Assembly: GCA_051650265.1 (NCBI GenBank)
Contig: JBOFIR010000101.1
Location: 1-12,127 of the forward strand
Source of the DNA: JBOFEH01 sp051650265
Lineage (GTDB): Bacteria > Bacillota > Clostridia > Lachnospirales > Cellulosilyticaceae
DNA: 12,127 nucleotides
Reading direction: 5' to 3'
The position numbers and the translations under genes were made by a program. Positions 1 through 6,577 of this stretch are shown in pieces (position 1 is the stretch's first letter; the number at the start of each line of letters is the position of its first letter). Under the pieces are notes generated by a model. It was not told where the DNA came from, ran no database searches, and was given only the letters and a program-made list of their open reading frames with translations.

Positions 1-664
1 TGAGCGAGATGGGTTCAAAGTAGGTGATGTGGTAAAAGTAAGTATCCAAGCAGATGGACGCACTCAGACTTTTGAATATCAGTTGAAGTCAGGGATGAGT
101 GTACAGACACCTGCATTAGTGGAAGAGGTGGCTTATAAGATTAAGGGGCAGGTGCTTGTCAATGGCAAGCCAGCACCTGGTGCACTTGTGGGTGTGCGTA
201 GAGTGATCTCGAAGGGAGAATCTACAAGAAAAGATGGCGTAAACGCCATGTATGCAGATAAGAATGGGTATTTCGATTTTGACTATGTCTTACCTTACAA
301 AGAATTTGAACTATGGGCAAGCTATCAATCTAAAGATGCAGACTACAAAGTGGTATTAGAAGAAGCACCTATAGGTCAACAAGAACAATTTATATTAAAC
401 GTAAAGCCAGTAACTTCTGTTACCTGTGCAGTGACTAATAAGGCAACAGGAAATGGCATTCCACAGCATCCGGTGAATTTTAAGGTAGGGTACTGGAGAA
501 GCAGTACAACGACAGATGCTAAGGGTGTGGTCACTTCTGTAGGTGCGGTCCCTATGGAAGCTGGAGATACGATAGAGATCGAGGTAGCTGGACATGATCA
601 AGTGTATTCATATACGTTAAAAGAAGGCAAAAACAAATTGCCAACTATTGCAATTCAAAGATAA
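1..664 (+). CDS. C-terminal part of a multi-domain protein with Ig-like/carboxypeptidase-regulatory-like repeats (5' end outside window)
   Basis: The frame is open to the left edge (codons from base 2, encoding ERDGFKVGD), so the GTG at 29 is probably internal and the gene starts before the window. About 220 residues are visible and they look all-beta. The segment KIKGQVLVNGKPAPGALVGV, followed by DKNGYFDFDYVLP, has the pattern of a carboxypeptidase-regulatory-like or transthyretin-like domain: a new prealbumin-type strand, then a G-x-F-x-F strand. Next comes a second beta domain starting near VTCAVTNKATG. The strand block GD-V-V-x-Q-YxLKxG occurs twice, at about bases 17-121 and 557-661, so the protein is built from tandem units. 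No membrane anchor or sorting signal is present at the C-terminus. Such modules usually sit in surface or secreted proteins as structural or adhesive repeats, but no specific function can be assigned. A terminator follows directly. Confidence 0.7.
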   Translation, partial: ERDGFKVGDVVKVSIQADGRTQTFEYQLKSGMSVQTPALVEEVAYKIKGQVLVNGKPAPGALVGVRRVISKGESTRKDGVNAMYADKNGYFDFDYVLPYKEFELWASYQSKDADYKVVLEEAPIGQQEQFILNVKPVTSVTCAVTNKATGNGIPQHPVNFKVGYWRSSTTTDAKGVVTSVGAVPMEAGDTIEIEVAGHDQVYSYTLKEGKNKLPTIAIQR

Positions 665-668
665 AAGA

Positions 669-700
669 AAGCTGTGAGGCCTAAACTCACAGCTTTTTTT
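669..700 (+). terminator. Rho-independent terminator, probably bidirectional
   Basis: A 10-bp perfect stem, AAGCTGTGAG / CTCACAGCTT (669-678 with 686-695), has a 7-nt loop and is followed by a T run. It starts 5 bases after the stop codon at 664. On the minus strand the same stem ends in TTTCTTTTAT, so it may also stop transcripts of the convergent gene at 752-1564. Confidence 0.85.
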
Positions 701-751
701 AGATGATTAGTACTTTGTTACCAGGTTGGAGTGCCTCTGTAAGAGGAATAT

Positions 752-1564
752 TTAGAAGCAGCAGCATTGGCGGCTCATCCTATAGGCGAAGTAAATTAGG
801 TTAGTAATAATGAGGGTCGGTCCATAGCCAGCAACGGACTGACCGTAGAATTCTTTGGTAAGGGTGTCTAGGATAACGTAGCCATTGCCAAGGCAGTAGT
901 AGGCTAACACAGGTTTTTTGATACCACCAAACATAGCAGTCATGAGGATATGGGCACATGGTGGAATGGTGATCCCATCTACAAGGTTGCCATGAGCAGA
1001 GTAAACAGTATTTGAATCCATAGAGATATTATGAGGTGTAAGTGTGAGCGTTGGTCCATGGACAAAAGCTGTGCATTGAGATTCTGGTGTGAGATAAAGT
1101 TTGTAAGCATCACCTGGATCAGGAAACATATGTGTAACAGTTCCTATAGATCCTGGCACCATGTAGCCGCCTGTTGTGAGGTTGGAGGCAAGATCAGCAA
1201 TAAGGATTCCACCACATGAAACAAAATCCTCAAGATAATATTGTGCCGTAGGAAGATTTTCTTCTAACGTAGCTTGGGGGTTGCCTGTACTATTGGAGGC
1301 AAGAAGAACAATTTTGGTATCAGTAGGAATAGGGTGTGAAAGTTCCGTGAGTGGATGGATAAAATAATCTTGACCGAGTATTTTTCCAAGAGAGAGAAGT
1401 GTCGTGTGCGTACGATTTTCCCAAGGGATATTATTTTGATAAACTCTGATAATACCTTGGACCAAAGGATTCATAAATCCAGTATTACCTGTAGTAAATT
1501 GAGGGGCAGGTGTCGCATTTGTAAGTAGTTGTTGATTGGGGACAATAGATGAGTCATATTTCAT
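752..1564 (-). CDS. Protein of unknown function, paralogue A (270 aa; possible glutaminase/ThuA-like fold)
   Basis: No named family is recognised. It is clearly homologous along its whole length to the protein at 3819-4616, with well over half of residues identical by eye. Shared blocks include RVYQN-IPW (40-48), GNPQATL (94-100), GGILIADLA (118-126), FVHGPTLTL (167-175), HGNLVD (191-196) and TKEFYGQ (236-242). The order 'GGILIADLA', later 'YV-LDT', then C-terminal NLIYFAY is reminiscent of class I glutaminase-like/ThuA-like alpha/beta proteins; this is a guess at fold only. There is no signal peptide or membrane segment, so it is probably cytoplasmic. The start is supported by GGGAGGAAT just upstream of ATG. 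Compared with the paralogue, which ends at the SQQ-like position, this copy reads through into CCCF, so its tail may have been altered. It appears to be transcribed alone. Confidence 0.8.
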   Translation of the reverse strand: MKYDSSIVPNQQLLTNATPAPQFTTGNTGFMNPLVQGIIRVYQNNIPWENRTHTTLLSLGKILGQDYFIHPLTELSHPIPTDTKIVLLASNSTGNPQATLEENLPTAQYYLEDFVSCGGILIADLASNLTTGGYMVPGSIGTVTHMFPDPGDAYKLYLTPESQCTAFVHGPTLTLTPHNISMDSNTVYSAHGNLVDGITIPPCAHILMTAMFGGIKKPVLAYYCLGNGYVILDTLTKEFYGQSVAGYGPTLIITNLIYFAYRMSRQCCCF

Positions 1565-1595
1565 AGGAATTCCTCCCAGAAGGGGCTTATACTAT

Positions 1596-1625
1596 AATAT
1601 ATTTTGTAAGACAGGATTATGTGAG
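1596..1625 (-). promoter_or_regulatory. Putative promoter of paralogue A
   Basis: On the minus strand a CTCACA box (1620-1625) is separated by 18 bases from TATATT (1596-1601). The same arrangement occurs upstream of the paralogue at 3819-4616 (TTCACA, 18 bases, TATGCT), inside about 65 bp of recognisably similar upstream DNA. The conservation between copies is the main support; the hexamers are only fair sigma-A matches. Confidence 0.4.
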
Positions 1626-1667
1626 TAGAAAAACAACAAGAGGTAAACTGTGCATAGCTTAAGTTGA

Positions 1668-1695
1668 TTGATAAATTCATAAAATTTGATATAAT
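1668..1695 (+). promoter_or_regulatory. Putative sigma-A promoter of the SGNH esterase-like gene
   Basis: TTGATA (1668-1673), a 16-base spacer, then a perfect TATAAT (1690-1695) lie 47 bases before the ATG at 1743. This is one of the best sigma-A matches in the window. Confidence 0.6.
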
Positions 1696-1742
1696 TAAGA
1701 TATTAAAGTAGTTTATTAAGGGTAGACTAAGGAGAGTAATCA

Positions 1743-3143
1743 ATGAATAGAGGAGCAATCATTACAAAAGGACCACAAGCGTGGCAAGTCATTCAGCAAG
1801 TTGGGGGTAAGGCAGATCTCAAATTAGAAGGAATCTATAATGTTGAGGCACACGATCCACAGTCAAGGGTATGGGTACGTGTTGTACGAGAAGATACATC
1901 AGAACAGGTGATCAGATGGCAGCAATCAGAGGCTGTTGGGAATGGCAAGTGGGCGATTACCTTAGAGGAGGTGCCGGCAGGGGGACTCTACCGTATTGAG
2001 ACATGCCTCAAAGAGAGTGATTGGCAGGCGATGGAATGGTGTACAAGGGGCGATATGATACATCATGTAGGTGTAGGTGACCTCTACGTGATTGCAGGAC
2101 AGAGTAATTCTGCAGGTTATGGTAAAGGGCCTGTCTGTGATCCGCCGGAGCTAGGGATTCATCTTCTGCGTAATAATGGCAGATGGGATCTCGCAACCCA
2201 CCCTTTCAATGAATCCACAGATACAATACATCCTGTCAATCAAGAAGGAGCAAATCCTGGGCACTCCCCGTATTTGGCATTTGCTAAGCGCCTAAGGCGT
2301 GATATAGGTTACCCAATCGGCCTCATCCAGACTGCTCTGGGCGGTTCACCGCTGAGTGCATGGAATCCTGAGGAGGATGGGTGTCTTTATCGTAATATGA
2401 TAGAGGTGATTCAGTCTATGACCACACATGTCACAGGTGTACTATGGTATCAAGGGTGCTCTGATACAGAGCCGCTCAAGCAGGCGTATTCTTATCTTGA
2501 TCGCTTCAAGACAATGGTAACAGCGATGCGCTCGGATCTTGGTCAGCCGGAGCTACCGATCTTCACCATACAGCTCAATCGCGTGATCAATCACATGGGT
2601 GACCTGATGGCGAAGGCAACATCGGATGAGGGATGGTCAGTAGTGAGGGAGGCGCAGAGACAAGCAGCACGCCAGATCCCAGGCGTGTGGATACTGCCTT
2701 CTATTGATGGCGGTCTGTCGGATGCGATCCACAATGCATCAACAGCCAATGTGATGATGGGAGAGCGTCTCGCAAGACTTGTATTGGAAGGGATCTATGG
2801 GAAGCAAGTTGATGGGCAGGCGGCAGACTTACAATCCATATGTCAAAAAGATGAGACAACCTTAGAATTGGTATTTGCACCGGTATATGAGCGCTTAGAT
2901 GCACTTGATGTGGCACCAGAAGATCTTGCTATTTTGGTAGAGGATCATCATGGGATCGCACCACTTGTGCAGTATGAAGTATGTGGTGATCAGATGATCT
3001 TACATACGGCTAGGCCAATAGTTGGTGAGGCGAGAGTAAGCTGTGGCATTGGTAGATATCCAAAGGGGTATGTGCCGATGGACAGAGCGACCCAGCTTCC
3101 AGTAGTCCTTTGGTACAATGAACGTGTAAAAAGTAAATCCTAA
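1743..3143 (+). CDS. Sialate O-acetylesterase-like (SASA/DUF303) SGNH-type carbohydrate esterase, no signal peptide
   Basis: A 466 aa protein predicted to remove acetyl groups from O-acetylated sugars (sialic acids, xylan or other glycans; the substrate cannot be read from sequence). Residues 1-110 look like a beta-sandwich of the type that precedes SASA domains. The catalytic region follows. GQSN carries the likely nucleophile Ser121. LGGSPLSAWNP (199-209) and WYQGCSD (235-241, usually WYQGE/WYQGC) are further family blocks. DAIH (327-330) is the likely Asp-x-x-His pair. A C-terminal beta region (about 360-460) closes the protein. No signal peptide is present: the N-terminus is MNRGAIITKGPQ, and AAGGAG upstream fixes the ATG, so the enzyme is probably intracellular, unlike many secreted SASA enzymes. 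The coding DNA is visibly more GC-rich (many GCG, CGC and CCG codons) than its neighbours. It is monocistronic, with its own promoter and terminator. Confidence 0.88.
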   Translation: MNRGAIITKGPQAWQVIQQVGGKADLKLEGIYNVEAHDPQSRVWVRVVREDTSEQVIRWQQSEAVGNGKWAITLEEVPAGGLYRIETCLKESDWQAMEWCTRGDMIHHVGVGDLYVIAGQSNSAGYGKGPVCDPPELGIHLLRNNGRWDLATHPFNESTDTIHPVNQEGANPGHSPYLAFAKRLRRDIGYPIGLIQTALGGSPLSAWNPEEDGCLYRNMIEVIQSMTTHVTGVLWYQGCSDTEPLKQAYSYLDRFKTMVTAMRSDLGQPELPIFTIQLNRVINHMGDLMAKATSDEGWSVVREAQRQAARQIPGVWILPSIDGGLSDAIHNASTANVMMGERLARLVLEGIYGKQVDGQAADLQSICQKDETTLELVFAPVYERLDALDVAPEDLAILVEDHHGIAPLVQYEVCGDQMILHTARPIVGEARVSCGIGRYPKGYVPMDRATQLPVVLWYNERVKSKS

Positions 3144-3161
3144 TTTATAAATTATTAAAAG

Positions 3162-3206
3162 AGTGCTTATACCTATATCAAATACAGGTATAAGCACTTT
3201 TTGTTT
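3162..3206 (+). terminator. Rho-independent terminator
   Basis: A 13-bp perfect stem, AGTGCTTATACCT (3162-3174) with AGGTATAAGCACT (3186-3198), has an 11-nt loop and is followed by TTTTGTTT. It lies 19 bases after the esterase-like stop codon. Confidence 0.9.
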
Positions 3207-3268
3207 AGCCATATAAAATGATGAAAAAATATTCAAATTAGAGGGGGGATGCGCCTCTCAAAATGCAT

Positions 3269-3281
3269 TTACATAGTGTAA
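3269..3281. promoter_or_regulatory. Small inverted repeat upstream of the DUF1659/DUF2922 pair
   Basis: TTACA-TAG-TGTAA is a perfect 5-bp-arm inverted repeat 44 bases before the first gene's ATG, in a purine/A-rich leader. It could be an operator, or chance. No convincing -35/-10 pair was found between 3207 and 3324. Confidence 0.2.
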
Positions 3282-3324
3282 GACAAATACAACAAAACAA
3301 ATCAAATCAAAGGAGGAAACGCGT

Positions 3325-3519
3325 ATGGCAGTAACAGAATCAGTATCAGGGGTTAAAGTAGTACTTAAACTTGAAAAGGGGTCTCAAACCATCTCAGGAT
3401 GTAAGCATGATGCAACGGGTGAGGCGCTCTACAACATGGGAAAAGCAATTGGGACATTGCAGTCAGAAAATGTTAACGAGATCGTAAAAATTCAAGAGAC
3501 TAAGCTTGTCTTAGCCTAA
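3325..3519 (+). CDS. DUF1659 family small protein
   Basis: A 64 aa protein matching the size and pattern of DUF1659: a beta strand GVKVVLKLE, then the central SGCKHDATGEALYNMGKAIG helix region, then a final strand EIVKIQETKLVLA. The function of the family is unknown. No signal peptide or membrane segment is present. An ideal AAAGGAGG ribosome binding site precedes ATG. It is the first gene of a two-gene unit, with the DUF2922 gene 28 bases downstream; this pairing recurs in Firmicutes and suggests the two products work together. Confidence 0.8.
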   Translation: MAVTESVSGVKVVLKLEKGSQTISGCKHDATGEALYNMGKAIGTLQSENVNEIVKIQETKLVLA

Positions 3520-3547
3520 TCTAAGAGAGAAAAGGGAGGAATAAAAC

Positions 3548-3772
3548 ATGGAAGAAATCAGCAAAGAATTAGTATTAACATTTGGTACAGCAGGCAAAGA
3601 GGTGATTAAGCTTACCATCACCAAGCCAGGGAGTGAGATCTCCGGAAGTGAGATCAAAGCAGCAATGGACGCGGTGATTGCAGCAGGTGCTTTGGGTGAA
3701 AAAGGGGAAGCAGACAAAATTGTAAGTGCGCAATATGTGGTGAAACAAATCGATAACATTGAATTGGCATAA
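3548..3772 (+). CDS. DUF2922 family small protein
   Basis: A 74 aa protein with the DUF2922 pattern: strand ELVLTFGTAGKEVIKLTI, a loop, the helix SGSEIKAAMDAVIAAGALG, then a strand ending VKQIDNIELA. The family's role is unknown. It is preceded by AAGGGAGGAA and follows the DUF1659 gene closely, so the two are very likely one transcript ended by the strong hairpin at 3778-3820. Both short proteins share a strand-helix-strand layout and an LxLA-like end, so they may be distant structural relatives; that is inference. Confidence 0.82.
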   Translation: MEEISKELVLTFGTAGKEVIKLTITKPGSEISGSEIKAAMDAVIAAGALGEKGEADKIVSAQYVVKQIDNIELA

Positions 3773-3777
3773 GATGT

Positions 3778-3820
3778 AAAAGGGAGGGAGCTCTTGAAAA
3801 GGAGCTCTCTCCCTTTTTTT
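3778..3820 (+). terminator. Strong terminator between convergent genes
   Basis: A 16-bp stem with one G-T pair (3778-3793 with 3802-3817), an 8-nt loop TTGAAAAG, and a T run to 3820. It ends the DUF1659/DUF2922 transcript. On the minus strand it overlaps the stop codon of paralogue B (3819-3821) and ends in TTTTA, so it may work for that gene too. Confidence 0.9.
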
Positions 3821-4616
3821 ATTGTTGACTTAGTGAATAAGCAAAGTAGATAAGATTGGTGATAAGAAATGCTGGTCCAAAGCCTGAGGGTGCTTGACCA
3901 TAGAACTCTTTGGTAATGGTATCAAGGAGGACATAACCACCACCTAGGGCATAGTATGCAAGTACAGTTTTTTGAATGCTATCAAAGGCCGCAGTCATGA
4001 GAGGGATAGCATGTGTAGGAAGCAGGATACTATCTACAAGATTGCCATGTACAGCATATGTTGTAGATGGATCCATAGAGATAGTGTAAGGATAGAGTGT
4101 GAGGGTTGGACCATGGACAAAATAACTAGATAAAGCCTCTTTGGTGAGATAGAGCTTGTGAGCTTCTTTGACATCAGGAAATCTACGTGTCACAGCACCA
4201 GTGGCGCCAGGGATGATATAGCCTTCTGTAGTTTGATTAGTAGCTAGATCAGCAATGAGGATTCCACCATAGATAACAAATTTTTTGAGGTGATATTGTG
4301 CTATAGGGAGGTTTACTTGAAGCGTAGCTTGAGGATTACCCGAACTATTAGCAGCGAGTAAAATAATTTTAGTATCATTAGGAATAGGATGCAGGAGGTC
4401 ACTAAATGGATGGATAAAGTAATCTAAACCGAGTGTTTTACCAAGAGAAAGAAGTGTGATATGGGTGCGGCATTGCCAGGGGATGTCATTTTGATAAACA
4501 CGAATGACACCTTTAATAAGGGGATTGGAAAAGCCTATATTATTTGTACTAAAATGATTGGATGTTATAGTATCACTAATAAGTGTATCAGTGATAAAGG
4601 ATGAATTGTACTTCAT
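3819..4616 (-). CDS. Protein of unknown function, paralogue B (265 aa)
   Basis: A full-length homologue of the protein at 752-1564, sharing all its main blocks: RVYQN-IPW, LLSLGK-LG-DYFIHP, GNPQATL, GGILIADLA, FVHGPTLTL, HGNLVD, LDT-TKEFYGQ and ITNLIYFAY. The most divergent parts are the first 30 residues and the region around 150-165. No signal peptide or transmembrane helix is present. Conserved polar clusters (HGP, HGN, TKEFYGQ) might form an active or binding site, but none matches a catalytic motif I know. TAGGAGG lies upstream of ATG. The gene stands alone, convergent with the DUF2922 gene and sharing its terminator. It ends ...YSLSQQ, a more normal end than the altered tail of copy A. 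The two copies are probably a local duplication that later had other genes placed between them, or the ends of a rearranged block. Confidence 0.8.
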   Translation of the reverse strand: MKYNSSFITDTLISDTITSNHFSTNNIGFSNPLIKGVIRVYQNDIPWQCRTHITLLSLGKTLGLDYFIHPFSDLLHPIPNDTKIILLAANSSGNPQATLQVNLPIAQYHLKKFVIYGGILIADLATNQTTEGYIIPGATGAVTRRFPDVKEAHKLYLTKEALSSYFVHGPTLTLYPYTISMDPSTTYAVHGNLVDSILLPTHAIPLMTAAFDSIQKTVLAYYALGGGYVLLDTITKEFYGQAPSGFGPAFLITNLIYFAYSLSQQ

Positions 4617-4647
4617 AGTAAATGCCTCCTAGAAAGGTTCACAGTAT

Positions 4648-4677
4648 AGCATATTTTATAGAGAAGAATTGTGTGAA
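4648..4677 (-). promoter_or_regulatory. Putative promoter of paralogue B
   Basis: The minus strand reads TTCACA (4672-4677), 18 bases, TATGCT (4648-4653). Position, spacing and surrounding bases match the element upstream of paralogue A, which supports common control. Confidence 0.4.
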
Positions 4678-4799
4678 TGGAAACGTAAAAAGGCTAAGCT
4701 ATTTTATAGAAGAAAAAGGAAGTATGGAAGTAATTAAAATAAAGTGATAAAATATAATATAAAAAATATTTAGAAATATTTGCAGTGGGGTGAAGGATA

Positions 4800-5225
4800 A
4801 TGAATAATAGAGTAGAAATGAATAACGTGCGTTTAATGAGAGAAAATGTACATAGGGGAACAAGAGAAGTTTGTGCAACGGGAAGCACAAAGAAGGCCTG
4901 TTTTGATGAGTTAGTCGCACAGCTCAGTGGGAAACATGAAATGATCAAAGGGCTCAGAAGTAGGAAGTGGGAAATCACAGGGATTGATGTGAGTCCTGTA
5001 TGGGGAACGGTGAGAGACGCACAGATCGAGGCATTGGATATGTTCCTACAGAGCTGGGCGGTGAATGAAGAATGGGCAAAGGTGACGGGTATAGTCTATT
5101 GGGTCAAGGCACGTGCTACGGGAAGGGTGTTTTGTTGTTCACCAGATGAAGCATGTGAGATTTATGATGCGATTTTATCGTATATATCCGAGGATTTGAT
5201 GAAGTATTACTTTGTGATTACTTGA
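4800..5225 (+). CDS. Hypothetical protein (141 aa), family not recognised
   Basis: A soluble, mixed-charge protein without signal peptide or membrane helix. The N-terminal 25 residues are Asn/Arg-rich and probably disordered. Then CATGSTKKACFDELVAQLSG suggests a beta strand and an amphipathic helix. Near the C-terminus RATGRVFCCSPDEACEIYDAIL repeats the same scheme (a strand with an ATG dipeptide context and Cys, then an acidic helix), so the protein may contain two similar half-units. Cysteines are at about 25, 34, 112, 113 and 118. GGGGTGAAGGA upstream gives an acceptable ribosome site for the ATG at 4800; a second ATG at 4818 is possible. The 183-bp upstream gap is very AT-rich and contains TATAAT at 4753-4758, but no clear -35 box. 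A sigma-A-like promoter for the next gene begins at its very end. Confidence 0.65.
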   Translation: MNNRVEMNNVRLMRENVHRGTREVCATGSTKKACFDELVAQLSGKHEMIKGLRSRKWEITGIDVSPVWGTVRDAQIEALDMFLQSWAVNEEWAKVTGIVYWVKARATGRVFCCSPDEACEIYDAILSYISEDLMKYYFVIT

Positions 5226-5250
5226 ATTCATTAGATGAACTGTCTATACT
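5222..5250 (+). promoter_or_regulatory. Putative sigma-A promoter of the diguanylate cyclase
   Basis: TTGAAT (5222-5227), a 17-base spacer, then TATACT (5245-5250). The -35 box overlaps the stop codon of the preceding gene. A short palindrome CTATACTTATAG (5244-5255) covers the -10 region and could be an operator. Confidence 0.55.
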
Positions 5251-5295
5251 TATAGGTGTACATAACTTCGGAGAGTATAAGAGAAAGGGGACATC

Positions 5296-6468
5296 ATGGA
5301 AAACAAGTTATTTCTTGATATTGTTGAGAATCAAGAATATACAATTATTATAGTCAATCAAGAAAAGCGTGTCATTTATGCAAATAAGATGGGGAAAATG
5401 CTTATTGGCACGCAAATGGGGCAATTATTAGGTAATTATTTGGAGTGCCCCAATGCAGTGAGTGAAGGTGTGGCATGTCAACAGACAAGTTATTGTGATA
5501 CGTGTGAGATTAATAAAAGTCTAGATGAAGTATGGGCGGGAGGCGGCGTGAGATGTCTAAAGGGACTCAAGATTATCAAGGCAAATAAGGGAATGACTGT
5601 TAATCTAAAAGTAAGTGCAATCTCTCAGGAATATATGATGCTTGAATTTACTGAGCTCAAATTAGATCTTACTTACTTGAATTTGCTGCATCACTTGATG
5701 GATGAGTCAAAGGACATGATCTTCTTTAAGAATCACACATTAGCCTATGAATATATCAATCAGGAGTATGCAAAGTTCTATAATCGCCCTAAAGCCTATC
5801 TCATAGGTAAAACAGATCGGGATTTGATGGAGGAAAAGCTTTTGCCAAATGAGCTCTACCTACCATGCCTAGAGGGAGATCGTATCGCCTTGGAAAAAGG
5901 ACATTATTATGGTATGGAACGTATGGGGACCCATTATTTCAGAGTATTTAAAGAGCGAATTGATGGTGGAATCTTGTGTATTGCAAGAGATGTGACGGAG
6001 GAAATTAAGTTTGTCAAAAAGTCTGAGTCGGATGAACTCACCAAACTTTACAATCGTAGAAAACTCAAAAGTGCTGTCAAACATCTTTATGAACAAGAAA
6101 TTCCTCATTATGTGGCACTCATTGATCTAGATAATTTAAGAGAGATCAATAATGAGAAGGGACATGCAACTGGTGATATGTACTTACAAGAACTTGGTGC
6201 TGTATTAGGACAAGTAAAAGAGGGAACTTTCTTTAGAATTGGGGGAGATGAATTTGTAGGGCTCATTTCCATAGATACAGACCTTAAACTAGTACTTGAA
6301 GGGATCTTTTTGCATCTGAGTCAGTTACAGTTAGAACCGTCACTGACAATTAGTGTAGGGGCTAAGCAAGTCGATTTTGATAAGGATTACTTGGAGAACT
6401 ATGACGAGACGGATCAGATTCTCTATACTGCAAAGAAAAAAGGTAAAAATCAGTTTGTGATTAGATAA
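5296..6468 (+). CDS. PAS-PAS-GGDEF diguanylate cyclase with four-cysteine sensor domain
   Basis: A 390 aa cytoplasmic protein expected to make cyclic di-GMP from two GTP. Residues 1-120 are a PAS-like domain (strands YTIIIVNQEKRVIYAN) with an inserted cysteine group: Cys51, Cys61, Cys67 and Cys70 in the pattern CPNA-x6-C-x5-CDTC. This recalls the C...C-x5-C-x2-C insertion of some PAS sensors, which could bind a metal or act as a redox switch. Residues about 130-235 are a second PAS domain, ending IARDVTEE, the usual PAS-to-output link. The GGDEF domain spans 243-390: DELTKLYNRR (246-255), metal-binding Asp277 in LIDLDN, the guanine-binding pair Asn285/Asp294, and an intact GGDEF at 316-320, so it should be active. 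The inhibitory RxxD site is absent (Val-Lys-Glu-Gly there). There is no transmembrane helix. AAAGGGG precedes ATG. Monocistronic. Confidence 0.92.
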   Translation: MENKLFLDIVENQEYTIIIVNQEKRVIYANKMGKMLIGTQMGQLLGNYLECPNAVSEGVACQQTSYCDTCEINKSLDEVWAGGGVRCLKGLKIIKANKGMTVNLKVSAISQEYMMLEFTELKLDLTYLNLLHHLMDESKDMIFFKNHTLAYEYINQEYAKFYNRPKAYLIGKTDRDLMEEKLLPNELYLPCLEGDRIALEKGHYYGMERMGTHYFRVFKERIDGGILCIARDVTEEIKFVKKSESDELTKLYNRRKLKSAVKHLYEQEIPHYVALIDLDNLREINNEKGHATGDMYLQELGAVLGQVKEGTFFRIGGDEFVGLISIDTDLKLVLEGIFLHLSQLQLEPSLTISVGAKQVDFDKDYLENYDETDQILYTAKKKGKNQFVIR

Positions 6469-6469
6469 G

Positions 6470-6492
6470 GAGGGACTTTTGTCCCTATTTTT
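6470..6492 (+). terminator. Rho-independent terminator
   Basis: Stem AGGGAC / GTCCCT with a TTTT loop, followed by ATTTTT, 2 bases after the cyclase stop codon. Confidence 0.8.
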
Positions 6493-6577
6493 GGAAAGTT
6501 CAGTTTAGTACTAGATTTTTTCATGTTTTTTTTCGATAATCTTATTAAAGAAGACTGTACTGTCGAGGTGAGATAAG

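Noticed and set aside
29..31. GTG at 29 as the true start of the first gene
   Set aside because: The frame is open to the window edge and the residues before it fit the first repeat unit; no ribosome site precedes it.
1596..1632. Sigma-E or sigma-K promoter for the paralogue pair
   Set aside because: The AAAATAT blocks look partly similar, but the required -35 boxes are not at the right distance; the sigma-A-like reading is more consistent between copies.
1561..1758. Minus-strand 65-codon frame between the divergent genes
   Set aside because: It covers the promoter region of both neighbours and has no ribosome site.
752..4616. Composite transposon with the paralogues as flanking repeats
   Set aside because: The copies are diverged protein-coding genes in direct orientation, with no transposase, terminal inverted repeats or target duplications.
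4694..4978. Minus-strand hydrophobic open frames
   Set aside because: They overlap the 5' half of the gene at 4800 and AT-rich spacer; no good ribosome site, and the composition is that of AT-rich noise.
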